This document shows positions 28,979 to 37,737 of a stretch of DNA of 64,000 nt, one piece after another. The stretch lies in NCBI RefSeq assembly GCF_000403785.1, contig NZ_APHJ01000022.1, positions 62,001-126,000 on the forward strand. Direction: 5' to 3'. The position numbers were made by a program, and so were the translations under genes. Position 1 is the first letter of the stretch. The number at the start of each line of letters is the position of its first letter. The notes under the pieces are model-generated. The model had not been told where the DNA came from and ran no database searches. It was given only the letters and a program-made list of their open reading frames with translations. This DNA comes from Gillisia sp. CAL575 (lineage in GTDB: Bacteria; Bacteroidota; Bacteroidia; Flavobacteriales; Flavobacteriaceae).

Positions 28979-29086
28979 TTAACTTTTAGTTTTCTTCTTT
29001 GCAGCTTTTGCAGCACGCTTTTCTTTTAAACTCAACACAGGTTCTTTCTTTGCTGAATTTTTTGAAGGGGATTTTTCTTTAGCCAT
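28979..29086 (-). CDS. Small basic Lys/Ala-rich protein, 35 aa
   Basis: A short reading frame starting MAKEKSPSKNSAKKEP and ending KAAKKKTKS. 14 of 35 residues are Lys or Arg and there is no hydrophobic core. The composition and MAKEK start resemble short basic proteins found next to core genes in flavobacteria; binding to nucleic acid is possible but inferred. It converges with the epimerase gene (10 bp between stops). It could be chance, but codon use matches real genes. Confidence 0.6.
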   Translation of the reverse strand: MAKEKSPSKNSAKKEPVLSLKEKRAAKAAKKKTKS

Positions 29087-29151
29087 GATTTCTGTTTTAT
29101 TACAGTTAATGGATTAAATGTATGAAAACTTAAGATACAAAATTCAATTTT

Positions 29152-29598
29152 TTACATCCTTTGTGCTTCCCTTGTTTCGGATTCATTATCCTTGTAGATC
29201 CACGTTAGAATAAACGTAGCAATCCTTCCAATTAGGAAAACCAACCAGCCAAAAAGCGGAGCCAATAATGCAACTTTAATTCCACCTGCGAATGATGCCG
29301 GGTTCACCTTATCAAGGCTTTCAAAAGCATCAAATACCTGAATTAATCCGACTAGCTGAGTAAATAAACCAATTACCAATGCAACCAACGCAATTTGATT
29401 AACTAATGAAACGTATTTCTTAAATCTGGAATAATTCGATCCCAATTTAACTGAAGCCTTGAAGATTAAAAAGATCATTAGAAAAAAGCTAATTAAGATC
29501 AAGCTCATTGGTAACATTCCGCCTTCTGATATTCTATTACCAAGCTCTGACAGAAAACCTGGACGCTGAAAAAAAATAAATAATGTAAGACTTAACAT
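29152..29598 (-). CDS. MotA/TolQ/ExbB-like membrane protein
   Basis: 148 aa with three hydrophobic segments (near 1-12, 28-48, and 68-90 plus 105-130) and a cytosolic KASVKLGSNYSRFKKYVS loop. LFTQLVGLIQVFDAFESLDKV near 78 and IKVALLAPLFGWLVFLIGR near 108 are reminiscent of the MotA/TolQ/ExbB proton-channel family. There is no ExbD/TolR or MotB partner beside it, so it may be a stand-alone homologue. The role is not inferred. Confidence 0.65.
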   Translation of the reverse strand: MLSLTLFIFFQRPGFLSELGNRISEGGMLPMSLILISFFLMIFLIFKASVKLGSNYSRFKKYVSLVNQIALVALVIGLFTQLVGLIQVFDAFESLDKVNPASFAGGIKVALLAPLFGWLVFLIGRIATFILTWIYKDNESETREAQRM

Positions 29599-29812
29599 AT
29601 TGATTGAGTTTTAGGATTATTTCAGCTAAACTACTAGTTAAACACACCTTCCAAATAAATTTGCGACGAACTGCAAATTTAGTACTGGTTTCTACGAATG
29701 GAAATTAATTTTCAGCTTTTTAAATTCAGAATTGGTTAAAACCAGTTGTCTACAAGTTATTCATCGCAAAAGTTTGAGGTTTTAAATATAAAGCGGCATA
29801 TTTAAGAAATAT

Positions 29813-30889
29813 ATGAAACTCCTTAGATTTCTTAAATATTTTGGTAAAAAGACCCTCTTTCACGGAATTTTGTGGATTGCGGTTCTTTTATTTTTTAGCG
29901 TATTTTTTGGAGTAGAAGGAGCAAGTTTCACCACTGTTATTGAGTTTTCGCTGTATCTTCTGCCTATAACTATTTTTACAACTTATACATTTGTCTATTA
30001 CATTATTCCGAAATTTTTACTGCTTCAGAAATATGTGGATTTTGTACTCTATTCACTGTGCGCTGTTATATTTTCCTGTGTTTATATAATTATTTCCACC
30101 TTTTACGGATTGGTTTTTTTATCGAAAATGGATATTGCCGGTAAATTTCCGATTTCCAAAAGTGTGTTTTTTATTATTACCGCTGTGTATATTGTGGTTC
30201 TAATAGCTTGTGCCTTTACCCTGCTGAAGAATTATTACGTTACACTTTCTGTTAATAAAGAATTGAATAATTCAATTTTACAGGGTGAATTGCAGATAAA
30301 AGAACAGCAACTGAAATATTTAAAAATGCAGATCCATCCTCATTTTTTATTCAACACGTTAAACACCTTGTATGCTTTTGCTCTTCATAAAAATGAAAAG
30401 ACTCCTGAAATGATTCTCCAATTATCTAATTTACTGGATTACATTATTTATCAAACCCAAAAACCGCAGGTTTTTCTAACTGATGAAATTAAGCACCTGC
30501 AGGATTTTATTGAAATGGAAAAGAACCGGTTTCAGGATAGATTAAAAATTAAATTTACCACCGAAGGAATTTCAGAATACACTCAAATTCCACCTATGTT
30601 ATTTTTACCATTTTTAGAAAACAGCTTTAAACACGGCAAAGATGAAAACGGCAATCTTATCATTGATATTAAAATCAATCAGGATAAAACCGATTTATCA
30701 TTCGAAATTATAAATTCTAAAGGTTTGATAAAAAAGGAAGATATATCTATTGAAAGCGAAAATGGAATTGGATTGGAAAATGTAAAACAGAGACTGGATC
30801 TTTTATTTAAAGATAAATATGCCTTGAAGATTACTAACCAGCTAGCGCAGTTTAAAGTTAATCTGAAACTTCAGCTAAAAGAACAATGA
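29813..30889 (+). CDS. LytS-type sensor histidine kinase
   Basis: 358 aa. Four N-terminal membrane helices (to ~145) are followed by a coiled-coil linker and the short histidine-kinase module of the LytS/YehU group: MQIHPHFLFNTLNTLYAFAL near 172-191 holds the phospho-acceptor His, FLPFLENSFKHG near 262 is the N box, and GIGLENVKQRL near 322 is the G box. It has no sensory domain beyond the helices. The stop overlaps the response regulator start (ATGA), so they form a two-component pair. Confidence 0.92.
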   Translation: MKLLRFLKYFGKKTLFHGILWIAVLLFFSVFFGVEGASFTTVIEFSLYLLPITIFTTYTFVYYIIPKFLLLQKYVDFVLYSLCAVIFSCVYIIISTFYGLVFLSKMDIAGKFPISKSVFFIITAVYIVVLIACAFTLLKNYYVTLSVNKELNNSILQGELQIKEQQLKYLKMQIHPHFLFNTLNTLYAFALHKNEKTPEMILQLSNLLDYIIYQTQKPQVFLTDEIKHLQDFIEMEKNRFQDRLKIKFTTEGISEYTQIPPMLFLPFLENSFKHGKDENGNLIIDIKINQDKTDLSFEIINSKGLIKKEDISIESENGIGLENVKQRLDLLFKDKYALKITNQLAQFKVNLKLQLKEQ

Positions 30890-31605
30890 TGAAGGATAAA
30901 ATTAAATGTATACTGGTAGATGATGAGCCTATGGCAATCGATATTTTAAAAACGCATCTTTCAAAAATTGAAAAGGTCAAAATCATTGGTACTTGCAACA
31001 ATGCTACTGAAGCTTTTAATATTATTGGTAACGAGCAGATTGATTTAATCTTCCTAGATATCAATATGCCGGGCATCTCAGGAATTTCCTTTGCGAAATC
31101 TATACACAGTTCTATCAAAATTATTTTTACCACCGCATATAGAGAGTATGCCATAGACGGTTTTAATCTACACGCAGTAGATTATTTATTAAAGCCTATA
31201 TCCTATGAGCGTCTACTTGATGCGCTGAATAATTTTTCTGAAACTTATAATCATCTAAGCAACTCAAAAATTCAGAAAGAAGAGCTACCTCCATTTATTT
31301 TTATAAGAGTGGATAGAAGAATGGTGAAGTTAATATTTGGAGAAATCCTATACATAGAAAGTTTAAGCGATTATCTAAAGATCCATCTTCTAAAAGGCGG
31401 AAACTTAGTGATTAGGGAAACCATTACAAATATTAGCGAAAAACTACCTAGCAAGCAATTTTTCAGAATTCATCGGTCCTTTATTATCAACATAAATGAA
31501 ATTGAATCCTTTAGTAATGAAGAGGTAATTATTAGAAGTAATTCCCTTCCAATAAGTAGAAGTTATAAGGAGCAAGTGCATAATTATCTGAATAGTTTCA
31601 AATAA
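30886..31605 (+). CDS. LytTR-family response regulator
   Basis: 239 aa. The receiver domain has VDDEPMAID near 11, the phospho-acceptor in LIFLDINMPG near 57, and the Lys in LLKPISYER near 106. The LytTR DNA-binding domain lies at ~135-235 and includes FIRVDRRMVKL, LYIESLSDYLKIH and FRIHRSFIIN. It is paired with the upstream kinase by a 4-bp overlap. LytTR regulators bind paired short direct repeats upstream of their targets. A terminator follows the stop, so the pair is bicistronic. Confidence 0.93.
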   Translation: MMKDKIKCILVDDEPMAIDILKTHLSKIEKVKIIGTCNNATEAFNIIGNEQIDLIFLDINMPGISGISFAKSIHSSIKIIFTTAYREYAIDGFNLHAVDYLLKPISYERLLDALNNFSETYNHLSNSKIQKEELPPFIFIRVDRRMVKLIFGEILYIESLSDYLKIHLLKGGNLVIRETITNISEKLPSKQFFRIHRSFIININEIESFSNEEVIIRSNSLPISRSYKEQVHNYLNSFK

Positions 31606-31642
31606 AAAAACCCTAACAATCAAAGATCAATAGGGTTTTTTT
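31604..31642. terminator. Bidirectional terminator between the LytTR regulator and lpd
   Basis: AAAAAAACCCTA (31604-31615) pairs with TAGGGTTTTTTT (31631-31642) around a 15-nt loop. T-runs face both strands, so it ends the regulator transcript and the converging lpd transcript. Confidence 0.8.
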
Positions 31643-31661
31643 ATTAAATAGAGCTTAGCCC

Positions 31662-33065
31662 TTAGATGTGCATTGCTCTATCATTTGCTGCCATGGCCGC
31701 TTCCTTCACAGCTTCAGCGTATGTTGGATGTGCATGACTCATTCTTGCTATATCTTCAGCAGAAGCTCTAAATTCCATTGCTGTTACCGCTTCAGCTATA
31801 AGATCGGCTACGCGAGCTCCAATCATATGAACTCCTAATACCTCATCGGTCTTAGCGTCTGTTAAGATCTTCACAAACCCATCGGTATCTCCACTGGCAC
31901 GAGATCTACCTAAGGCTCTCATTGGGAATTTCCCTTCTTTATAATCTATACCAGCATCCTTCAATTCTTCTTCAGTTTTACCAACTGCAGAAACTTCCGG
32001 CCACGTGTAAACAACACCTGGAATAAGGTTATAATTAATATGTGGTTTTTGCCCTGCGATCAATTCAGCAACCATAGTTCCTTCCTCTTCCGCTTTGTGA
32101 GCTAACATTGCTCCACGCACAACATCACCAATTGCATAAATATTCTTCACATTGGTTTGTAAATGATCGTTCACTTCTATCATTCCGCGTTCTCCCATTT
32201 TCACTCCTGCTGCATCTGCATTCAATCCATCTGTGAAAGGTCTACGTCCTACAGAAACCAGGCAGTAATCTGCCTTGAATTCTACCTCGTTCCCTTTTTT
32301 ATCATCTGCCTTTATCGTGATCTCATCTCCATTACGCTCTACAGATTTCACTTTATGACTCGCATTGATCTTCATTCCCTGCTTCTTGAGAACTTTATTA
32401 AGTTCTTTTGAAAGCGCAGAATCCATAGTTGGGATAATTCTATCCATAAACTCTACTACAGTAACTTCAGATCCAAGTCTTTTATAAACCTGACCTAATT
32501 CTAATCCAATTACTCCTCCTCCAATAACAACCAGATGTTTTGGGATTTCCTTAAGTTTTAAAGCTTCAGTTGAAGTAATTACTCGCTCTTTGTCCAAATT
32601 GATAAATGGCAAATTAGATGGTTTAGAACCCGTCGCGATAATAGTATGTTTTGCTTCTAAAGTTTCTTGTCCGCCTTCAGTTTTATCTACAAGTATATGA
32701 GTTGCATCTTTAAAAGAACCAACTCCCTCAAAAACATCTACTTTATTTTTATCCATCAAGAATTTCACACCGTCGCAAGTTTGAGATACCACAGTAGATT
32801 TCCTGCTCATCATTTGCTCTAAATTCACCTTAACCTCTCCAGTGATCTCAATTCCATGCTCTTCAAAATGCTTAACCGCATCATCATAATGGTGTGAAGA
32901 ATCTAATAAAGCTTTACTTGGAATACAACCTACATTTAAACAAGTTCCTCCTAAAGTGGAATATTTTTCAATGATCGCAGTTTTCATTCCTAACTGTGCG
33001 CAACGTATGGCAGCCACATATCCTCCGGGACCAGATCCAATTATTACTACATCATATGTACTCAT
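31662..33065 (-). CDS. lpdA: Dihydrolipoyl dehydrogenase
   Basis: 467 aa flavoprotein, the E3 subunit of pyruvate, 2-oxoglutarate and branched-chain dehydrogenase complexes. The FAD motif is IGSGPGGYVAAIRCAQLG at the N-terminus, and the redox disulfide is GGTCLNVGCIPSK near 39-51. The NAD-binding GGGVIGLELGQV is near 182, and the C-terminal HAHPTYAEAVKEAA supplies the catalytic His-Glu pair. It is complete and stand-alone. A good TTG-N20-TAGTTTTG promoter lies 36-66 bp upstream. Confidence 0.96.
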   Translation of the reverse strand: MSTYDVVIIGSGPGGYVAAIRCAQLGMKTAIIEKYSTLGGTCLNVGCIPSKALLDSSHHYDDAVKHFEEHGIEITGEVKVNLEQMMSRKSTVVSQTCDGVKFLMDKNKVDVFEGVGSFKDATHILVDKTEGGQETLEAKHTIIATGSKPSNLPFINLDKERVITSTEALKLKEIPKHLVVIGGGVIGLELGQVYKRLGSEVTVVEFMDRIIPTMDSALSKELNKVLKKQGMKINASHKVKSVERNGDEITIKADDKKGNEVEFKADYCLVSVGRRPFTDGLNADAAGVKMGERGMIEVNDHLQTNVKNIYAIGDVVRGAMLAHKAEEEGTMVAELIAGQKPHINYNLIPGVVYTWPEVSAVGKTEEELKDAGIDYKEGKFPMRALGRSRASGDTDGFVKILTDAKTDEVLGVHMIGARVADLIAEAVTAMEFRASAEDIARMSHAHPTYAEAVKEAAMAANDRAMHI

Positions 33066-33100
33066 AAGTGTGTTTTTTATTTTTTGTCAAAAATCGATTA

Positions 33101-33131
33101 CAAAACTACGACTATTATACACAATGTCCAA
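33101..33131 (-). promoter_or_regulatory. Predicted promoter of lpdA
   Basis: On the minus strand TTG (33131-33129) is followed after exactly 20 bp by TAGTTTTG (33108-33101), matching the Bacteroidota consensus TTG-N17-23-TAnnTTTG. It lies 36 bp before the lpdA start. Confidence 0.7.
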
Positions 33132-33164
33132 TCGCAGCATGCGCCGTTTTAAGAATTTTCATGC

Positions 33165-33623
33165 TCATAATGCTATAGCCGTGGTACTTTTAACCGAACT
33201 AATTAAAAAGGTACTTTGAGTACTGCCAATATGTTCCAGACTTGTAAGTTTATTCAATAGAAATTCTCTGTATGCTTCCATATCTTTAACTAAGACTTTC
33301 AAGATATAATCGTATTCTCCACTCACATGATAACATTCCAAGACTTCGTTTAGTTGTGCTACTTCCTTTTCGAATTTAATAACATAAGCCTTGGTGTGTT
33401 GCACCAGTTTGATCTGACAAAAGACCATAAAAGATTTATCAACTTCCGCAGGTTCCACTAAGGCAACATAACTGGAGATCACCATATTACGCTCCAACTT
33501 TTTAATGCGCTCAAAAATGGCAGTTACAGATAAGTTTAATTCTGAAGACAACATTTTGTTAGTGATCTTGCTATCAATTTGGAGTTTCTGAAGGATTTTT
33601 TTATCTATTTCATCTAAGATCAT
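33165..33623 (-). CDS. Lrp/AsnC-family transcriptional regulator
   Basis: 152 aa. The helix-turn-helix is at residues ~3-60 (LDEIDKKILQKLQIDSKI, then LNLSVTAIFERIKKLE), and the ligand-binding RAM domain is at ~70-145 (YHVSGEYDYILKVLVKDM). Members respond to amino acids and act as dimers and octamers. The gene is divergent from the PLP-dependent lyase, sharing a 159-bp intergenic region, so it is likely to regulate that gene and itself in response to an amino acid such as methionine. Confidence 0.9.
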   Translation of the reverse strand: MILDEIDKKILQKLQIDSKITNKMLSSELNLSVTAIFERIKKLERNMVISSYVALVEPAEVDKSFMVFCQIKLVQHTKAYVIKFEKEVAQLNEVLECYHVSGEYDYILKVLVKDMEAYREFLLNKLTSLEHIGSTQSTFLISSVKSTTAIAL

Positions 33624-33727
33624 ATAGATTTTTTTTCGGTTTCTAAATCTGAATTTATTAAATTTTAAACTAAAAATCTAATTAAATTAAATATTAATGA
33701 ATTTTAACCTGAATTAAGTTTCATCTA

Positions 33728-33758
33728 TTGACTAATAATCTGTTTAATCTTAGTTTTA
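33728..33758 (+). promoter_or_regulatory. Possible promoter of the PLP-dependent lyase gene
   Basis: TTG (33728-33730), 20 bp, then TAGTTTTA (33751-33758), one base off the consensus, 24 bp before the ATG. It lies between the divergent Lrp gene and the lyase, where an Lrp site is expected. No clear palindromic operator was identified. Confidence 0.45.
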
Positions 33759-33782
33759 TTTAAATATAACAAATCAACTATC

Positions 33783-35000
33783 ATGAAATATAAGCCAGCA
33801 AATCACATTCAGGACCTTCAATATTTTGGAGAATTTGGAGGAGTTAATCCTTCTATTTCCGATTCTTCTACCTACACTTTTCTTTCTGCCAAGACCATGT
33901 TCGACACCTTCGAAGGAAATCAAGATGGATGTTATTTATATTCCAGGCACTCTACACCTTCTAACCTTTACCTAGGGGAAGCCTTAGCTGCTATGGAAGG
34001 AACCGAGACTGCAAATGTAGCAGCATCTGGAATGGGAGCAATTACTGGTGCACTTTTACAACTTTGTAAGGCAGAAGACCATATCGTTTCCAGCAGAACA
34101 ATTTATGGTGGAACGTATGCCTTTCTAAAGAATTTTACTCCTAGATTTAATATACAAACCAGCTTTGTAGATATTACTAAACTAGAAGCTGTTGAAGCCG
34201 CTATCACTCCAAATACTAAAGTGTTGTATTGTGAGTCTGTCAGTAATCCTTTGTTGGAAGTAGCAGATATCGCAGGACTTTCAAAGATCGCTAAGAAGCA
34301 TGGGCTAACACTTATTGTAGATAACACGTTCTCTCCGCTTTCTATTACTCCAACCGAGTTAGGAGCAGATGTGGTAATTCATAGTTTAACTAAATTCATA
34401 AACGGTAGCAGTGATACTGTGGGTGGTGTGACTTGTGGGTCTCAGGAATTCATCAACTCATTAAGAAGTGTAATAGATGGAGCTAATATGTTGTTAGGTC
34501 CAACGATGGACAGTTTGCGTTCGGCTTCGATCCTTAAGAACATGAGAACTTTGCATATAAGAATGAAGCAACACAGTAAAAATGCGCTATTCTTAGCTGA
34601 AAAATTTGAAGCTGATGGCTTTAGAACCGTTTATCCTGGATTACCTTCGCACCCGAGTCATAAACTTTTCAAGTCTATGATGAATGAGGATTACGGATTT
34701 GGAGGAATGTTAACTATAGATGTGGGAAGTCTGGATAAGGCAAATGAACTTATGGAATTAATGCAGGAACGAAATCTTGGATATCTTGCGGTTAGTTTAG
34801 GCTTTTACAAAACCTTATTCAGTGCTCCGGGAACCTCTACTTCCTCTGAAATTCCTGCAGATGAACAATTTGAGATGGGACTTACAGATGGACTAATTAG
34901 ATTTTCTATAGGATTAGATAATGATATTGAACGTACTTATAAAATGATGAAAGATTGTATGGAAACCGTTGGACTATTGGAAAACATTGGCGTAAACTAA
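33783..35000 (+). CDS. Cys/Met-metabolism PLP-dependent lyase (methionine gamma-lyase-like)
   Basis: 405 aa fold-type I PLP enzyme. YLYSRHSTPSN near 56 supplies the phosphate-contacting Tyr and Arg, and ANVAASGMGAI near 78 is the phosphate loop. The Schiff-base Lys is in IHSLTKFINGSSD near 203, and the C-terminal RFSIGLDND is typical. Members cleave methionine, homocysteine or cystathionine. The position of the methionine-gamma-lyase Cys (YGCT) is Gly (TIYGGTYAFL), so true methioninase specificity is uncertain. It is divergent from an Lrp regulator and followed by a terminator. Confidence 0.87.
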   Translation: MKYKPANHIQDLQYFGEFGGVNPSISDSSTYTFLSAKTMFDTFEGNQDGCYLYSRHSTPSNLYLGEALAAMEGTETANVAASGMGAITGALLQLCKAEDHIVSSRTIYGGTYAFLKNFTPRFNIQTSFVDITKLEAVEAAITPNTKVLYCESVSNPLLEVADIAGLSKIAKKHGLTLIVDNTFSPLSITPTELGADVVIHSLTKFINGSSDTVGGVTCGSQEFINSLRSVIDGANMLLGPTMDSLRSASILKNMRTLHIRMKQHSKNALFLAEKFEADGFRTVYPGLPSHPSHKLFKSMMNEDYGFGGMLTIDVGSLDKANELMELMQERNLGYLAVSLGFYKTLFSAPGTSTSSEIPADEQFEMGLTDGLIRFSIGLDNDIERTYKMMKDCMETVGLLENIGVN

Positions 35001-35024
35001 AAGTTTTTATGAATAAAAAAGAAT

Positions 35025-35060
35025 GCCTAGTAGAATGAATTTTCTATCAGGCGTTTTTTT
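35025..35060 (+). terminator. Rho-independent terminator after the lyase gene
   Basis: GCCTAGTAGAA (35025-35035) pairs with TTCTATCAGGC (35042-35052) apart from two mismatches, followed by a T-run to 35060. Confidence 0.75.
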
Positions 35061-35105
35061 TATGGAGAATTTTTACCTTAGAGACTTATTAAAATCATAC
35101 TCATT

Positions 35106-35765
35106 ATGAAATCTATTAATTCTTATATAGACCACACCCTGCTTAAATCTACTGCGACTATAGAAGACATCACCGCTTTGTGTAATGAAGCCAAGACTTA
35201 TAAATTCTTTTCAGTATGTATTAATGGGTAATACGTGCCATTGGCGGAAGAGCTTTTAAAGAATTCTCCAGTCAAGATTTGTACTGTAGTGGGATTTCCT
35301 CTAGGAGTTATGTCTTCAAGATCGAAAATATTTGAAGCAGAAGATGCTATCGGATATGGAGCAGATGAAGTTGATATGGTAATGAACCTTGGTCTTCTGA
35401 AATCTAAAAAATTGAAATTGTTAGAAACTGAAATAGCTTCAGTTAAAAATATTATAGGAATAAAAATATTGAAAGTTATTATTGAAACCTGCTATCTTAC
35501 TTCTGAAGAAATAAGCGTAGCTAGTAAAATAGTTGAAAATGCTGGTGCAGATTATGTAAAGACGTCCACTGGTTTTGGTCCTAAAGGAGCCAGCTTAGAA
35601 GTGGTTTCAGAAATAAAAGCATCTATCTCCTCTAAAATGAAGATAAAAGCCTCTGGCGGGATTAAAGATTATTTAACTGCTAAATCATATATAGACCTTG
35701 GAGTATCCCGAATTGGAACTTCCTCGGGTATTGCCATTCTTAATGGAGAAAATAGTTTATTATAA
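35106..35765 (+). pseudogene. deoC: Deoxyribose-phosphate aldolase interrupted by an in-frame TAA
   Basis: Reading from the ATG at 35106 gives [20 protein letters not shown]...VCING, then TAA at 35229-35231 as codon 42, then YVPLAEELL and the rest of the enzyme in the same frame to 35765 (219 codons in all). DeoC cleaves deoxyribose-5-phosphate to acetaldehyde and glyceraldehyde-3-phosphate. The first strand with IDHTLLK lies before the stop. The catalytic residues (Asp in DEVDMVMNLG, Lys in DYVKTSTGFG, Lys in IKASGGIKD) lie after it. One base changes a sense codon to TAA, with no other damage, so this is a recent nonsense mutation or a sequencing error. Restart at GTG 35235 would lack the N-terminal strand. 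Confidence 0.85.
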
Positions 35766-36093
35766 TTTCTGTGTGTTTGGTTGAAGATTCAGAAAGGCTG
35801 AACGCTAATAAACACATCGATATTATGCTGCAACTAAACTTACAGAGTTTCAGCATTTTTCTGAAATTTTAATTAGATTCTAAGCTTATTTTAAATTTAC
35901 ATAATTATTTCAAGAGAATGAAATGCATAAAAGCTCATATCAAATTTTAAAAACTAATTTACAATTCCCTTCAGAAAAGCCTTGATTTTATCCTTTATAA
36001 ATTCCTAAATTCCTTCAGCAAGAAGACTTGAAATATTAGGGTTGCAAAATATGTGTTAAAATCGTAACATTACGAACCAAAAAATAAATCTTA
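35766..36093. other. Intergenic region, 328 bp
   Basis: AT-rich; no gene, repeat or terminator stands out. A TTG followed 20 bp later by TAACATTA, shortly before the nhaC start, could be a weak promoter. Confidence 0.5.
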
Positions 36094-37578
36094 ATGGAAG
36101 GCTCTACGAATCACCAAGAAAACGACCCTATACTTGTAAACCCAGAATTGAATATCTGGGAAGCACTTATCCCAGTATTTTGTTTAATTGGAATGCTTGC
36201 ATTTAATGTTTTTGTGTTTGGAGATGATGCACTTAGCGGATCTAACCAATTTATACTATTACTTGGAGGGGCAATTGCTGCAATTGTAGGAGTTTTTAAT
36301 AAGGTGAAGTTTGATACCATGATAGATGAGGTTGCCAATAATGTACAAAGTACGGCTGGAGCAATTCTTATTTTGCTTATGGTGGGCTCGCTAGCCGGGA
36401 CCTGGATGGTTAGCGGGATTATCCCAACAATGATCTATTACGGACTTCAAATATTAAATCCTACCATATTTTTACCTGCTACGGTTATTATATGTTCTAT
36501 TATCTCAGTTGCCACAGGTAGTAGTTGGACAACATCGGCTACCGTAGGTATTGCTTTAGTAGGAATTGCAAATGCCTTGGATATCTCTGTTGGAATGACA
36601 GCAGGAGCGATACTTTCCGGAGCTTATTTTGGAGATAAAATTTCTCCTTTAAGTGACACTACCAACCTTGCACCCGCAATGGCAGGAACAGATTTGTTTA
36701 CACACATTAGATATATGTTGCTTACTACGGTACCAACCATAGTGATCACCATAATTATTTTTATCATCATCGGGCTTAATCTGGACGTATCTGGTTCTAC
36801 CGATACTTCAGCCATTTTAAATACTATAGAATCTACATTCACCATAACACCTTGGCTATTTGTTATCCCGGCGATCGTTATATTCCTTATCGTAAAGAAG
36901 ACCTCTCCACTTATCGCCTTATTAATTGGGACTCTTTTGGGAGCTGCGGCAGCTGTGATCTTTCAACCAAATATATTAGCGCAGATCTCTGGTGTAGAAA
37001 ATTTAGATTTTATTTCGGGGTACAAAGCCATTATGAATTCTATGACGGTAGATACCGCTATTGTAACCGACAATGAAACGCTGAATGACTTGTTTTCTTC
37101 AGGAGGAATGTCCGGGATGTTGGGAACCATTTGGTTAATCCTTTGTGCAATGGTCTTTGGGGGAATTATGGAGGCTATAGGTGCTTTGGCAAGAATTAGT
37201 TCTGCTTTGCTTAATCTCTTCCATACTACATTTGGACTATTTGCCAGTACAGTATTTAGTTGTTTGGCACTGAATGTAACTGCATCAGACCAATATCTTG
37301 CAATCGTGGTCCCTGGAAAAATGTTTGCAAAAGCCTATAAAGATAAAGGCTTAGCACCCGAAAACTTAAGTAGAACCTTAGAGGATTCAGGAACTGTAAC
37401 TTCCGTTCTTGTGCCTTGGAATACTTGTGGAGCATACCATAGTGGAGTATTGGGAGTACCAACTTTAAGTTATGCTGGTTATGCTTTCTTTAATTATTTA
37501 AGTCCATTCATGACCCTATTGTTTGCTGCTTTCAGCATAAAAATAAAAGAATTAAACACACAAACGGCTAAGGCTTAA
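36094..37578 (+). CDS. nhaC: Na+/H+ antiporter, NhaC family
   Basis: 494 aa with about 11-12 hydrophobic segments. NhaC landmarks include SVATGSSWTTSATVGIAL near 147 and GAILSGAYFGDKISPLSDT near 168. A later half repeats the fold (FGGIMEAIGALARI near 350; ALNVTASDQYLAIVVPGK near 390; DSGTVTSVLVPWNTCGAYH near 425). It exchanges sodium for protons across the inner membrane, useful for a marine or salt-adapted cell; some NhaC proteins couple malate-Na to proton-lactate exchange. It stands alone and is followed by a perfect 12-bp palindrome. Confidence 0.93.
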   Translation: MEGSTNHQENDPILVNPELNIWEALIPVFCLIGMLAFNVFVFGDDALSGSNQFILLLGGAIAAIVGVFNKVKFDTMIDEVANNVQSTAGAILILLMVGSLAGTWMVSGIIPTMIYYGLQILNPTIFLPATVIICSIISVATGSSWTTSATVGIALVGIANALDISVGMTAGAILSGAYFGDKISPLSDTTNLAPAMAGTDLFTHIRYMLLTTVPTIVITIIIFIIIGLNLDVSGSTDTSAILNTIESTFTITPWLFVIPAIVIFLIVKKTSPLIALLIGTLLGAAAAVIFQPNILAQISGVENLDFISGYKAIMNSMTVDTAIVTDNETLNDLFSSGGMSGMLGTIWLILCAMVFGGIMEAIGALARISSALLNLFHTTFGLFASTVFSCLALNVTASDQYLAIVVPGKMFAKAYKDKGLAPENLSRTLEDSGTVTSVLVPWNTCGAYHSGVLGVPTLSYAGYAFFNYLSPFMTLLFAAFSIKIKELNTQTAKA

Positions 37579-37607
37579 CCCCCTACAGCATAGATAATAG
37601 AATTAAT

Positions 37608-37632
37608 CTATTGTAATTTTAAATTACAATAG
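37608..37632. repeat. Perfect 12-bp palindrome after nhaC
   Basis: CTATTGTAATTT (37608-37619) and AAATTACAATAG (37621-37632) pair perfectly with a single central base. It is AT-only apart from a few bases and has no T-run, so it may be a protein-binding site or a weak hairpin at the nhaC 3' end. Confidence 0.5.
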
Positions 37633-37667
37633 TCAAAATTTATAACGAGATAAGAAATTAAAATTTC

Positions 37668-37703
37668 AATAGCCCGCTCTTGCGGGCTATTTTAATATTT
37701 TTG
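37668..37703 (+). promoter_or_regulatory. Terminator hairpin abutting a -7 box before the peroxiredoxin gene
   Basis: AATAGCCCGC (37668-37677) and GCGGGCTATT (37682-37691) form a tight hairpin with a 4-nt loop, likely ending nhaC transcription. Five bases later TATTTTTG (37696-37703) matches the Bacteroidota -7 box, 34 bp before the peroxiredoxin ATG. A proper -33 TTG is not evident, so the promoter part is tentative. Confidence 0.5.
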
Positions 37704-37737
37704 CACCAGAAATTAATAACAATAAAATATAATTAAT

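Noticed and set aside
35229-35231. Stop-codon recoding of TAA
   Set aside because: Three separate TAA lesions exist, but other genes use TAA as normal stops and TAA is not used for selenocysteine or pyrrolysine.
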